Assembly: GCA_947470025.1 (NCBI GenBank)
Contig: CANIRU010000012.1
Location: 1 to 33,948 of the forward strand
Length of the DNA stretch: 33,948 nucleotides
Direction of reading: 5' to 3'
From: Chloroflexota bacterium
GTDB taxonomy: Bacteria > Chloroflexota > Dehalococcoidia > UBA2979
A program made the translations under genes and the position numbers. Every line of letters begins with the position of its first letter. Position 1 is the stretch's first letter. The notes under the pieces were generated by a model that was not told where the DNA came from, did no database searches, and worked only from the letters and a program-made list of their open reading frames with translations. Shown in pieces: positions 23,717 through 31,342 of this stretch.

Positions 23717-25042
23717 CTACGTCGAGGGCGTCCCGTACTCCGCGAGCTGTGCGTCGATGACCGACCGGTCGCCTGTGATCGCGATCGTCATCGCGTCCGT
23801 GCCCAGGTACTGCTCCGCGAGGCGGCGCACCTCGTCCGGCGTCACCGCGCGCACGCGCTCCACGTACGACGCCGTGTACGCCTCGTCCAGCCCGTGCAGG
23901 TCGAGGAACTCGAGGTGGTCGAGGATGCCGCCGGGCGTCGCCTGCCGCAGCATGAACGACCCTGCCACGTAGTTCTGGATGCCCACGAGCTCCTCGAGGT
24001 CCGGCGCCTCGGCACGCAGCCGCTCGGTTTCCGCGAACACCTCGCGGATCGCGGGGCCGGTGACGTTCGTCGTGACGTCCGCGACCTCGATCCAGTACGC
24101 GTCCTGCGGGCGGCTCGTGATGTAGGCATGTGGCGAGTACGTGTACCCGTTCGTCTCGCGGATGTTCATCGTGATGCGCGAGTGGAACGACCCGCCGAGG
24201 AGCGAGTTCGTGACCTCGAGGGGCACGTAGTCCGGGTGCGTCGGTTCGGGCACGCTGCGGCCGAGGTACATCGTCGACTGCTCGGATCCCGGGCGGTCCA
24301 CGAGGCGAATGCTGCGCGTGGTCGCCGGCGTCGGTGGGTTCGAGGCAGCAGCCGGGCCGCTCTCCCAGTCCTCGAACGCCCCGCGCCAGGCGTCCATCGC
24401 CGCGGCCTCGTCGAACACGCCGCCGACCAGGAGCAACGCGCGCTGGGCGCCGGTCTCGGCCTCCCAGAACGCGCGGCTCGCGGTGGCGTCGAAGCCATCG
24501 AACGCGGCGGGGTTAGGGATCACTCGACCGTAGGGGTGGGTGTCGCCGTACAGTGCGCCGCGGAACGCGGCGAACGTGAGGTACGACGGCTGCGCCAGCG
24601 CCAGGTCGAGGTTGCGGCGGAGGTCGTTGCGCAGGCGCTCGGCCTCGGACGCCGGGAAGTGCGGGTGGCGCGCGACGTCCGCGAGCAGCCGGATCGCCTC
24701 GGGCGCGCGCTCTGCAAGCACCTCGGTGCGGAGCACCGTCGTGTGCTCGTCGGCGTCGACGGTGAGCCGCCCGCCGAGGCCCGCCAGCGTGTCCGCGAAG
24801 GACGATGCGTCGAGGCTGGTCGTGCCCTCGCGCAGGTACTCGTGCGTGAAGCGGTCGAGCCACTTCTGGTTGGCCGGGACGTCCGCGGATCCGGTGCGTA
24901 GCACGAGGCGGACGGAGGCCATCGGCACCGCGCCGGCGTGGACGAAGGTCGCGCGCATGCCGTTGGCGAGGCGCTGGTTGTTCCGCGGCAGGATGCGCGC
25001 GGGCGGTGGCGCGGCCAGGGTGGGCCGGGGGTGCGTGGTCAT
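23717..25042 (-). CDS. M16-family peptidase subunit lacking the zinc motif
   Basis: This 441-residue insulinase-fold protein keeps the typical start (RLANGMRATFVHAGAVPMASVRLVLRTGSADVP). The substrate-binding R...Y pair region is in RETNGYTYSPHAYI. Where an active M16 enzyme has HxxEH it reads RFTHEYLREGT, so only part of the motif survives and zinc binding is unlikely. In bacterial and mitochondrial pairs such a subunit partners an active one. It starts at ATG in an ATGA overlap with that active partner (25039-26424), so a heterodimeric M16B protease is expected. Confidence 0.9.
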   Translation of the reverse strand: MTTHPRPTLAAPPPARILPRNNQRLANGMRATFVHAGAVPMASVRLVLRTGSADVPANQKWLDRFTHEYLREGTTSLDASSFADTLAGLGGRLTVDADEHTTVLRTEVLAERAPEAIRLLADVARHPHFPASEAERLRNDLRRNLDLALAQPSYLTFAAFRGALYGDTHPYGRVIPNPAAFDGFDATASRAFWEAETGAQRALLLVGGVFDEAAAMDAWRGAFEDWESGPAAASNPPTPATTRSIRLVDRPGSEQSTMYLGRSVPEPTHPDYVPLEVTNSLLGGSFHSRITMNIRETNGYTYSPHAYITSRPQDAYWIEVADVTTNVTGPAIREVFAETERLRAEAPDLEELVGIQNYVAGSFMLRQATPGGILDHLEFLDLHGLDEAYTASYVERVRAVTPDEVRRLAEQYLGTDAMTIAITGDRSVIDAQLAEYGTPST

Positions 25043-26424
25043 TCGGCGGCTCCCGTCTCGGCGGTGGGATCGGCCTCGGCGACGCCGGGTACCACCGTCA
25101 GGATCGTGCGGTTCGAAGCGCGGAGGTACTCACGTGCCGTCTCCATCACGAGCTCGGGCGTCACGGCGGTGAAGCGCTGCTCGATCGTGTTGACCTGCGC
25201 CGCGTCGCCCTCGAACAGCTCGAACGAGGCGAGCAGGTCGGCGCGGCCGTAGCCGGGGTACGACGTGTCGTTGATCGTGCTGTAGAGCGAGGAACGCGCT
25301 TTCACGAGCGCGCGGTCGAGCGTCTCCTGCGGCAACGGCTCAGTCCGCACGCGTTCGATCACCGCGTCGAACGCCTCGAGGATCGCGTCGGCGCTGACGT
25401 CGCGGTCGTGGACGAGCTCGCTGCACCAAAGCAGCGGCGTCTGCGCGTTGTGCATGTGGCCGAGGAAGTTGATGCCCCCATCGACGCCGCCCGTGAAGCC
25501 TCGACGGCTCACGAGCTCCTGGTGCAGCAGCGCGTCTTCGCCCTGGAGCAGCACCTGATCGAGGAGGCCCATCGCGTAGTACTCGCGCGATCCGCGTTCG
25601 GGGACGTGGTAGCCGACGGCGAGCGCGGGCTTGTTCGCGAGCGCGTCGACGTTCGAGGTACGCCGCTCCGCCTCCTGGCGCAGCTCGACGATGTCGGCGC
25701 TGCCCGGCGCGGCGGCGGCTGGGATGTCCTCGAAGTAGCGTCGCGCCAGTTCGAGCGCGTGTGCCTCCTCGAAATCACCAACGACGACGAGGACGGCGTT
25801 CGCGGGCGAGTAGTACGAGTCGAAGAACGACTGCACGTCCTCGAGGCTGGCGGCATCGAGATCGGCCATGTCACCGTAGCCGTTGTGGCTGTTGTGCCAG
25901 TTGTCGTAGGCGACGGCCTGCATATCGATCCACGGAAACGAGCCGTACGGGCGGTTCAGCACGTTGACGCGGATCTCGTTCTTCACGACGTCGCGCTGGT
26001 TGTCCAACTCGGCCTGCGTGATCACCGGCCCGCGCATGCGATCCGCCTCCATCCACAGCGCGAGGTCGAGGGTGTGCGCGGGCATCGACTCGAAGTAGTT
26101 CGTGAAGTCGTAGCGCGTGGAGCCGTTGAGGTTGCCACCGTTCTGCTGGACGAGCTGCGCGATCTCCATCTTCGCCATCGACTCCGAACCCTGGAACATC
26201 AGGTGCTCGAAGAGGTGCGCGAAGCCGGTGCGCCCGCGCGGTTCGAGGCGCATCCCGACGTGGTAGTAGACCCCGACGCAGATGATCGGCGCGGTGTGGT
26301 CGACTGAGAACACCACGCGCAGCCCGTTCGCGAGCGTGTGCCGCGAGACAGGGAGTTGCAGTCCAAACGCCGATTCACGAGTGGTCACGCGCGCACTCCC
26401 GCCGCTTGCCGTGTGCTCGACCAT
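25039..26424 (-). CDS. M16-family zinc metallopeptidase, catalytic subunit
   Basis: This 461-residue protease has the inverted zinc motif HLFEH (His70, Glu73, His74) in GFAHLFEHLMFQGSE. The distal glutamate region is QRDVVKNEIR. Also present are GGNLNGSTRYDFTNYFE and the second-domain motif YYSPANAVLVVVGDF. M16B peptidases degrade unstructured peptides, often processing products or signal peptides. No signal sequence is evident from ATG 26422-26424, chosen for the GAGGCGG site before it; the open frame extends 29 residues further to 26511 with poor content. It follows the lipoprotein gene by 43 bases and overlaps its inactive partner. Confidence 0.93.
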   Translation of the reverse strand: MVEHTASGGSARVTTRESAFGLQLPVSRHTLANGLRVVFSVDHTAPIICVGVYYHVGMRLEPRGRTGFAHLFEHLMFQGSESMAKMEIAQLVQQNGGNLNGSTRYDFTNYFESMPAHTLDLALWMEADRMRGPVITQAELDNQRDVVKNEIRVNVLNRPYGSFPWIDMQAVAYDNWHNSHNGYGDMADLDAASLEDVQSFFDSYYSPANAVLVVVGDFEEAHALELARRYFEDIPAAAAPGSADIVELRQEAERRTSNVDALANKPALAVGYHVPERGSREYYAMGLLDQVLLQGEDALLHQELVSRRGFTGGVDGGINFLGHMHNAQTPLLWCSELVHDRDVSADAILEAFDAVIERVRTEPLPQETLDRALVKARSSLYSTINDTSYPGYGRADLLASFELFEGDAAQVNTIEQRFTAVTPELVMETAREYLRASNRTILTVVPGVAEADPTAETGAAE

Positions 26425-26467
26425 CGTACCGTCCGCCTCGAACGGTCCGTCAAACTCGGGGCGCGGA

Positions 26468-27406
26468 CTACCGTCGAGGCACTCCGAGCGCACCGTTAAT
26501 CGACGCCTCAAGCTCGGCGCGCGGGACGAACGCCTCGAACCGTCCGGCGACGATGCCGTTGGCGTCGATGACGAAGGTCCACTGATCGGTGTACAGTCCC
26601 CAGTCCTTGAGCAGGGGAGACCGCTTTGCCGACTTCAGGTTGCCCTTGATCTCGTGCGGGTTCTCGAACAGGTCGACGTGGACGAAGTCCACGCGGTCGC
26701 CGTACTGCTTCACCAGCTCCGAGGCATCCTCGACCTGTGGGCCGCAGAGCGGCGTCGTGCAGAAGGCCGGGCTCGCGAAGATCACCACGAGTGGGCGCCG
26801 CGCCGCAATGCTGTCGGCGATGCGGTGCCGGTACAGTGCGGGGTCGGGGGCGCTACCGCTCGTGAGGCGGTCGAGCGAGGGGACATCCTTCGCGGTGCGG
26901 TTCCGGCTCTTCGGCGCTGCCGCACCCACGACCGGCGCCGAGGCGCGCTCTGCGATCGTGACGGGGAGGGCGACCCGTCCGTTGCGACCGTCGGGTCGAG
27001 GCACCAGCACGTTGATCGTCCACGTACCGGGGCGGTCGAACGTCATCGGCGCGGTGTAGAGACCGCGAATGCCGTCCGGGAAGGCGAAGAAGCCCGCGTT
27101 CACGACCTGTGCGGGCAGGTCGGACGCACCGGACTTCGGACGCACGGACTCGAGGGTGACCGCCGGGAAGCGGATCAGGCCGCTGCGATCGTTGAGCGCG
27201 ATTGCCACGCGGAACGTGCCGACGCCAAGGTCCGGCGTGCCGAGGATCGCGGTGATCCCGGTCGCCTCGTCGCGGAATGTCGGGTATCCGCCCGAAAACG
27301 GATCGTCCACCTTCGACGCGGTGCGCGCGCCGCCGGGGAGCCAGGAGCAGGCGACCATCGTCGAGGCGACCACGGTCAGCACGAGGAGCGAGAACGCGCG
27401 CGGCAC
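26468..27406 (-). CDS. lipoprotein with Ig-like and thioredoxin-fold domains
   Basis: This 312-residue protein starts at GTG directly after the TAA of the upstream gene (TAAGTG). A lipobox is at VVASTMVAC (Cys20). About residues 35-160 look like an extracellular beta-sandwich (GTFRVAIALNDRSG, RPGTWTINVLVPRPDG). The last 120 residues are thioredoxin-like (PLVVIFASPAFCTTPLCGPQVEDASELVKQY, later WTFVIDANGIVAGRFEAFV). The CTTPLC pair is C-x4-C, unlike CxxC thioredoxins and near SCO-type CxxxC, so a metal-handling or redox role is possible. It sits after a DipZ/TlpA-like lipoprotein. Confidence 0.8.
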   Translation of the reverse strand: MPRAFSLLVLTVVASTMVACSWLPGGARTASKVDDPFSGGYPTFRDEATGITAILGTPDLGVGTFRVAIALNDRSGLIRFPAVTLESVRPKSGASDLPAQVVNAGFFAFPDGIRGLYTAPMTFDRPGTWTINVLVPRPDGRNGRVALPVTIAERASAPVVGAAAPKSRNRTAKDVPSLDRLTSGSAPDPALYRHRIADSIAARRPLVVIFASPAFCTTPLCGPQVEDASELVKQYGDRVDFVHVDLFENPHEIKGNLKSAKRSPLLKDWGLYTDQWTFVIDANGIVAGRFEAFVPRAELEASINGALGVPRR

Positions 27407-28543
27407 TTACGCCCCGCTCGTGTTGATGCCGAAGGTGACGGCGTACATCGCGAAGTCCGCGGAGTTCGAGCGCAGCTTCGCCTCGTGATCGCCGAGGGAC
27501 GGCAGGATCATGATCGAGTACATCTTCGCGGTCTCCACGGTGACGATACTGCGTCCCTGCGCGTCGAACGTTACGTCCGTCCCGGCCTCCTCGCGGCGCA
27601 GGGGACGCCCGTCGATCTCCACCGTGACGACGTACGAGGCGCCCGGCGTCTTCGGCTGCATGACGACGTTCACGCTGCGCGCCGTGAACCGGAACGCGAG
27701 ATAATCCTCGAGGTTCTGCGTCTCGCGGGCGTGCGCGATCGCCTCGCGCTCGGCGCGCCAGCGGCCCTGCAGGTACCAGACATCGTCCGCGCGCACGCCC
27801 TTCTGGTCGGTGTAGTCGTGCGTCTCGCCGCCGCCGGCGTAATACTCCTTCTGCGCCGCGTACGCGCCGCGTGTCTGGTAGTTGCGCTCGAATCCGCCAT
27901 ACAACTCGCGCGTGATCATCGTTGCCTTCGGGTCGCGCGTCGGCTCCGGCAGGCCGCCCGAGGTGATCTTGCTGACGTCGTGGCCTGCGGCAGTGAGCGC
28001 GGCGCGGATCTGCTGCTCCGTCTGGTCGTACCCTCCCTCGCCAAGGTGCGTGTAGGGGATCTGTCCCTCGGCGGTGACCAGGTACTTCGCGGGCCACGCG
28101 TTGTTGTTGAACGCGTCCCACGTCTTCATGTCGTTGTCCTGCGCGATCGGCCACTTGATGCCGTTCGCCTCGACGGCCCGCTTCACGTTCGCCGGATCCT
28201 TTTCGAAGTCGAACTCCGGCGCGTGGACGCCGATGATCGTGAGGCCGGCCGAGGCGTACCGCTCCTGCCACTGCTTGAGGTAGGGCAACGTGCGGATGCA
28301 ATTCACGCAGGTGTACGTCCAGAAGTCGATGAGCACGACGCGCTGCTGCTCCCGCAGCGCCGCGAGGGTGAGCGGCGGGCTGTTCTGCCAGTCGGTGAGT
28401 CCGACCAGCTCCGGCGCGGGATGCCCCGGCAGCACGCTCCCGAGCAGGCTCCCCCCGGGCCGAGGCGTGCACGCCACGAGCCCGCCCGCGAGCACGAGCA
28501 CGGCCAGCATCGCTGCGAGCGCGGAGGTGCGAGGCAGGCGCAT
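27407..28543 (-). CDS. thioredoxin-like lipoprotein with DipZ-type C-terminal domain
   Basis: This 378-residue protein starts at ATG (28541-28543) with a lipoprotein signal (MRLPRTSALAAMLAVLVLAG, then Cys at LVAC). The redoxin domain contains FWTYTCVNCIRTLPYLKQW with an active CVNC pair, then IIGVHAPEFDFEKD and WPAKYLVTAEGQI. The C-terminal half (TRELYGGFERNYQ, VWYLQGRWRAEREAIAH, FRFTARSVNVVM) resembles the thioredoxin-associated C-terminal domain of DipZ-like proteins. The membrane CcdA-like half of DipZ is missing. It likely donates or receives electrons outside the membrane. TACCAT (28580-28575) and GGAAGG lie upstream, so the message is leadered. It is first of a four-gene operon. Confidence 0.88.
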   Translation of the reverse strand: MRLPRTSALAAMLAVLVLAGGLVACTPRPGGSLLGSVLPGHPAPELVGLTDWQNSPPLTLAALREQQRVVLIDFWTYTCVNCIRTLPYLKQWQERYASAGLTIIGVHAPEFDFEKDPANVKRAVEANGIKWPIAQDNDMKTWDAFNNNAWPAKYLVTAEGQIPYTHLGEGGYDQTEQQIRAALTAAGHDVSKITSGGLPEPTRDPKATMITRELYGGFERNYQTRGAYAAQKEYYAGGGETHDYTDQKGVRADDVWYLQGRWRAEREAIAHARETQNLEDYLAFRFTARSVNVVMQPKTPGASYVVTVEIDGRPLRREEAGTDVTFDAQGRSIVTVETAKMYSIMILPSLGDHEAKLRSNSADFAMYAVTFGINTSGA

Positions 28544-28841
28544 CGAGGTGGCCTTCCAGCGGTGGGGTACCTCGATGGTACGCGATGGCTCGTGCGGGGG
28601 GTGTGGGGCAACATCGGTCGCTGCCGCGCTCGGCCAGATCACTCCGCGGGGGTCTGGGGGACACAGCCTCCGATGTTCTTCCGAACCCCTCCGCGCCCCG
28701 CGCGAAGCGCTGTTCTCCGGGAAGGCCCGAGGGGCAAGGGTGGGCCGTCTCACGGTTGGGCCTCGAACCGCGCTGCCACGAGTACCGCTTGCCCCACTCC
28801 CGCGCTGGGGCGAGGTTGTGGGGACTGCTATCCTCGCGCCC
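28544..28841. other. 298-base spacer with long-range inverted repeats (possible structured RNA or dispersed repeat)
   Basis: No gene is supported between the divergent genes. On either strand three 6-8-base perfect inverted repeats can form: AACATCGG (28610-28617) with CCGATGTT (28670-28677), CCCCTC (28686-28691) with GAGGGG (28729-28734), and GGGGCAAG (28731-28738) with CTTGCCCC (28788-28795). The second and third overlap and would compete. A GCGC-x3-GCGC hairpin lies inside. It is not a recognised tRNA, SRP, 6S, tmRNA or RNase P RNA. Confidence 0.4.
28829..28834 (+). promoter_or_regulatory. TANNNT box for a leaderless metallophosphoesterase transcript
   Basis: TATCCT followed by 7 bases and ATG at 28842. 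The hexamer is identical to the predicted pyr -10 box. Confidence 0.45.
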
Positions 28842-29432
28842 ATGCGCATCGGACTCATCACTGACACCCATCAACCCAATGACCGCAAGACGCTGTGGGA
28901 CGAGGTCGTCGAGGCGTTCAAGGACTGCGACCTGATCCTCCACGGCGGCGACATCGTCCATCCGATGGTCCTCGACTGGCTCGAGGCGATCGCGCCGGTG
29001 AAGGCGTGCCGCGGCAACAACGATGTCGGCTGGGACGACCGCCGCATGGAGGAGGTCGTCCGCTTTGAGGTGGACGGCGTGAAGATCGCGATGGCCCACG
29101 CGATGGAGCCGGAGAACCGGCCGATCGCCGACCTCACACGGCTCTACCTCGACGGCATTCCCGCCGACATCATCGTTACCGGCGACACGCACTTCGAGCG
29201 CATCGACTTCCGCGAGGGCGTGCTGCAGGTGAACTCCGGCAGCGCGACGCTCCCGCACCTGTGGTCGACGCGCCTCGGCACGGTCGGCTTCATCGAGATC
29301 AACCACGGCCGCGTCGAGGCGTTCATCAAGAAACTCGGCGAGACCGAGGGACGCCGCAACCCCGGCATTGAGTGGTCGTACACGCCCGAGACCGGCGTGG
29401 TGAAGCATGAGCCCGCGCCCGCCGCCAGCTAG
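28842..29432 (+). CDS. YfcE/MJ0936-family metallophosphoesterase
   Basis: This 196-residue protein is a calcineurin-like phosphoesterase with all metal motifs: TDTH (Asp8, His10), HGGDIVH, GNND in CRGNNDVG, the histidine in AHAME, and TGDTHFE. The last replaces the usual GH-x-H form with D-x-H. Family members hydrolyse phosphodiesters; the natural substrate is unknown. ATG 28842 is the only start matching the family N-terminus (MRIGLITDTHQ); the frame open far upstream is not coding. It is followed 27 bases later by the deacetylase gene. Confidence 0.92.
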   Translation: MRIGLITDTHQPNDRKTLWDEVVEAFKDCDLILHGGDIVHPMVLDWLEAIAPVKACRGNNDVGWDDRRMEEVVRFEVDGVKIAMAHAMEPENRPIADLTRLYLDGIPADIIVTGDTHFERIDFREGVLQVNSGSATLPHLWSTRLGTVGFIEINHGRVEAFIKKLGETEGRRNPGIEWSYTPETGVVKHEPAPAAS

Positions 29433-29459
29433 TCCCGTTCGCCAGAGATCGGATCGACG

Positions 29460-30335
29460 ATGAAGCCCCGCGAGCGTCTCCCGTACAGCGCGATGATCGA
29501 CCGCGAGCCGCTGCGCCTGCCGGATGGCGTGCGCCTCGTCGTCTGGCCGATCGTCAACGTCGAGAACTGGGACATCGACGGCGCGATGCCGAGGACGGTG
29601 CTGCCGCCGCCGATGGGCGGATCGCTGCTGCCTGACGTACCGAACTGGGCGTGGCAGGAGTACGGCATGCGGGTCGGCTTCTGGCGCCTCCTGGACGCGC
29701 TGCAGAGCCGCGACATCCGCGCGACGCTCTCCATCAACGGCTCGGTCTGCGACGTCTACCCGCGCCTCGCGGGCGCCGCACACGAGGCCGGATGGGAGTT
29801 CATGGCCCACTCCCAGATCCAGCGGCCGATGCACCTCGTCGAGGATCAGCGCGCCGCGATCCGCGAGTCGGTGGAGTCGATCACGCGCCTGACGGGCAAG
29901 CGCCCGCGTGGCTGGCTCGGCCCCGGCCTGACGGAGACGTTCGACACCCCGGACCACCTCGCCGCCGAGGGGTTCGAATACATCGCGGACTGGGTGATGG
30001 ACGACCAGCCACAGGAGATCCAGACGACCCACGGCCCGCTGGTCACGCTCCCGTACAGCGTCGAGCTGAACGACATCCCGATGATGATGGTGCAGCACCA
30101 CTCGGCCCGCGAGTTGTTCGACCGGTCGATGGACCAGTTCACGCGCCTCTACGCCGAGGGCGAGCAGTCCGCGCGCATCATGGGCATCGCCGTGCACCCC
30201 TACATCACGGGCGTGCCACACCGGATCGGATACTTCGAGCAGCTCCTGGACGCGCTGAAGCAGCAGCCTGGTGTGGTCTTCTGGACGGGCGAGGAGATCC
30301 TCGACTGGTACCGGGGCGAGCGCCCGGCGCGCTGA
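29460..30335 (+). CDS. polysaccharide deacetylase-family protein (PuuE-like)
   Basis: This 291-residue NodB-fold protein begins LRLPDGVRLVVWPIVNVENWD and continues MRVGFWRLLDALQSRDIRATLSINGSV, GWEFMAHSQIQRPMHLVEDQ and GPGLTETFDTPDHLAAEGF, ending HPYITGVPHRIGYFE. This layout is typical of the PuuE/allantoinase-like branch of the deacetylase family, which acts on C-N bonds of ureides rather than on chitin. Substrate is not assigned. ATG at 29460 follows a weak purine stretch (GATCGGATCGACG). Only 2 bases separate its stop from the ROK gene. Confidence 0.87.
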   Translation: MKPRERLPYSAMIDREPLRLPDGVRLVVWPIVNVENWDIDGAMPRTVLPPPMGGSLLPDVPNWAWQEYGMRVGFWRLLDALQSRDIRATLSINGSVCDVYPRLAGAAHEAGWEFMAHSQIQRPMHLVEDQRAAIRESVESITRLTGKRPRGWLGPGLTETFDTPDHLAAEGFEYIADWVMDDQPQEIQTTHGPLVTLPYSVELNDIPMMMVQHHSARELFDRSMDQFTRLYAEGEQSARIMGIAVHPYITGVPHRIGYFEQLLDALKQQPGVVFWTGEEILDWYRGERPAR

Positions 30336-30337
30336 CC

Positions 30338-31333
30338 GTGGTCGACTACATCCCGACAGACCCCTTCACAGCCCGCCTGACCGACACACCGTCAGGGGAG
30401 TACGTCCTTGCCGTGGACATCGGCGGTACGGCGACGCGCGCCGGTGTCGTGGACTCCGGGGGGTGGTCACTGGCCCGCGCTCGTATTGCGACGCATGCCG
30501 ATTGTGGCCTAATCGACACAGCGGTAAGGATCGAATCGCTCCTACGCCAGGTTGCAACCGAGGCGGGCGAACGCGCGATCACCGCGATCGGCATCTCGAC
30601 CGCTGGCCCCGTGGATCCCGCCACCGGTACCTATCGGCACCCGCCGAACCTCCCCGGCTGGCACGACCTGTCGATGGTGCCCGTCCTGTCCTCGGCGTTC
30701 GGCCTGCCGGTGGTCGTCGGTCACGACGCGACGCTGGCAGCGCTGGCTGAGACGCGCTTCGGCGTCCATCGATGCGCACGGGACCTCGTCTACGTCACGC
30801 TGAGCACGGGCATCGGCGCCGGGATCGTCGCGGGCGGTCGGTGCGTCACCGGCAGCACGGGCGGTGCCGGTGAGGCGGGCCACATGATCGTGCGGCCCGG
30901 AGGCCGCTCCTGCGGCGCCGGCTGCCGAGGTTGCCTGGAGGGCGAGGCGAGCGGCACGGCCATCGCCACGGTCGTGCGGGAGGCATTGGGGGCCGGGCGC
31001 GCCTCGACGCTGGGCCTGGATGCCGACGCTGCGGCCGTATTTGCGGCGGCCGTCGCGGGTGACGCGCTAGCGATCGAGGTGGTGGAGGATGCGATTGAAG
31101 CGATGGCGACCGGGCTGGCGGGGCTCCTCGCGCTCCTCGACCCCGAGGTGATCGTGGTGGGCGGGGGGCTGACGAACGGCCTCGACCCCTGGTGGGAGGC
31201 GCTCCTTGACCGGACGCGCGAGATCGCGCTGCCGAGGTACGCGGGTGGCGTCCCGGTCGAGCGGACGACGCTTGGCGACGACGCGAGCCTCCTCGGGGCG
31301 TCGCTGATCGCGTTCGAGGCCGTCGCCGGTTAG
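30338..31333 (+). CDS. ROK-family sugar kinase (glucokinase-like)
   Basis: This 331-residue kinase has the ATP loop LAVDIGGTATRAG (Asp27). The substrate loop is GISTAGPVDPATGTY and the catalytic aspartate is in VVGHDATLAA, where most members read N-D-A. The zinc-site region is GGRSCGAGCRGCLEGEASG after EAGHM. Members phosphorylate glucose, N-acetylmannosamine or other sugars. There is no DNA-binding domain, so it is an enzyme and not a NagC-type repressor. GTG at 30338-30340 is chosen because it lies 2 bases after the deacetylase stop; the frame open upstream is shadow. The stop codon TAG is part of the next gene's TAGCCT box. Confidence 0.9.
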   Translation: MVDYIPTDPFTARLTDTPSGEYVLAVDIGGTATRAGVVDSGGWSLARARIATHADCGLIDTAVRIESLLRQVATEAGERAITAIGISTAGPVDPATGTYRHPPNLPGWHDLSMVPVLSSAFGLPVVVGHDATLAALAETRFGVHRCARDLVYVTLSTGIGAGIVAGGRCVTGSTGGAGEAGHMIVRPGGRSCGAGCRGCLEGEASGTAIATVVREALGAGRASTLGLDADAAAVFAAAVAGDALAIEVVEDAIEAMATGLAGLLALLDPEVIVVGGGLTNGLDPWWEALLDRTREIALPRYAGGVPVERTTLGDDASLLGASLIAFEAVAG

Positions 31334-31336
31334 CCT
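31331..31336 (+). promoter_or_regulatory. TANNNT box for a leaderless ABC-F transcript
   Basis: TAGCCT, whose first three bases are the ROK stop codon, lies 6 bases before ATG 31343. Identical in hexamer and spacing to the uppP site. Confidence 0.5.
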
Positions 31337-31342
31337 GTACGC

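Noticed and set aside
28610-28795. Known structural RNA (SRP, 6S, tmRNA, RNase P) in the 28.6-28.8 kb spacer
   Set aside because: None of the conserved motifs of these RNAs is visible, so only a structured-spacer call is made.
28290-28841. Upstream extension of the metallophosphoesterase frame
   Set aside because: It has no domain, overlaps the opposite-strand lipoprotein gene, and the family start is clearly MRIGLITDTHQ at 28842.
26853-30221. A 1122-residue open frame on the minus strand
   Set aside because: It is a G+C-driven shadow: it crosses three real genes and two strands of coding, and its composition is Arg/Ala/Gly/Pro-rich with no domain.
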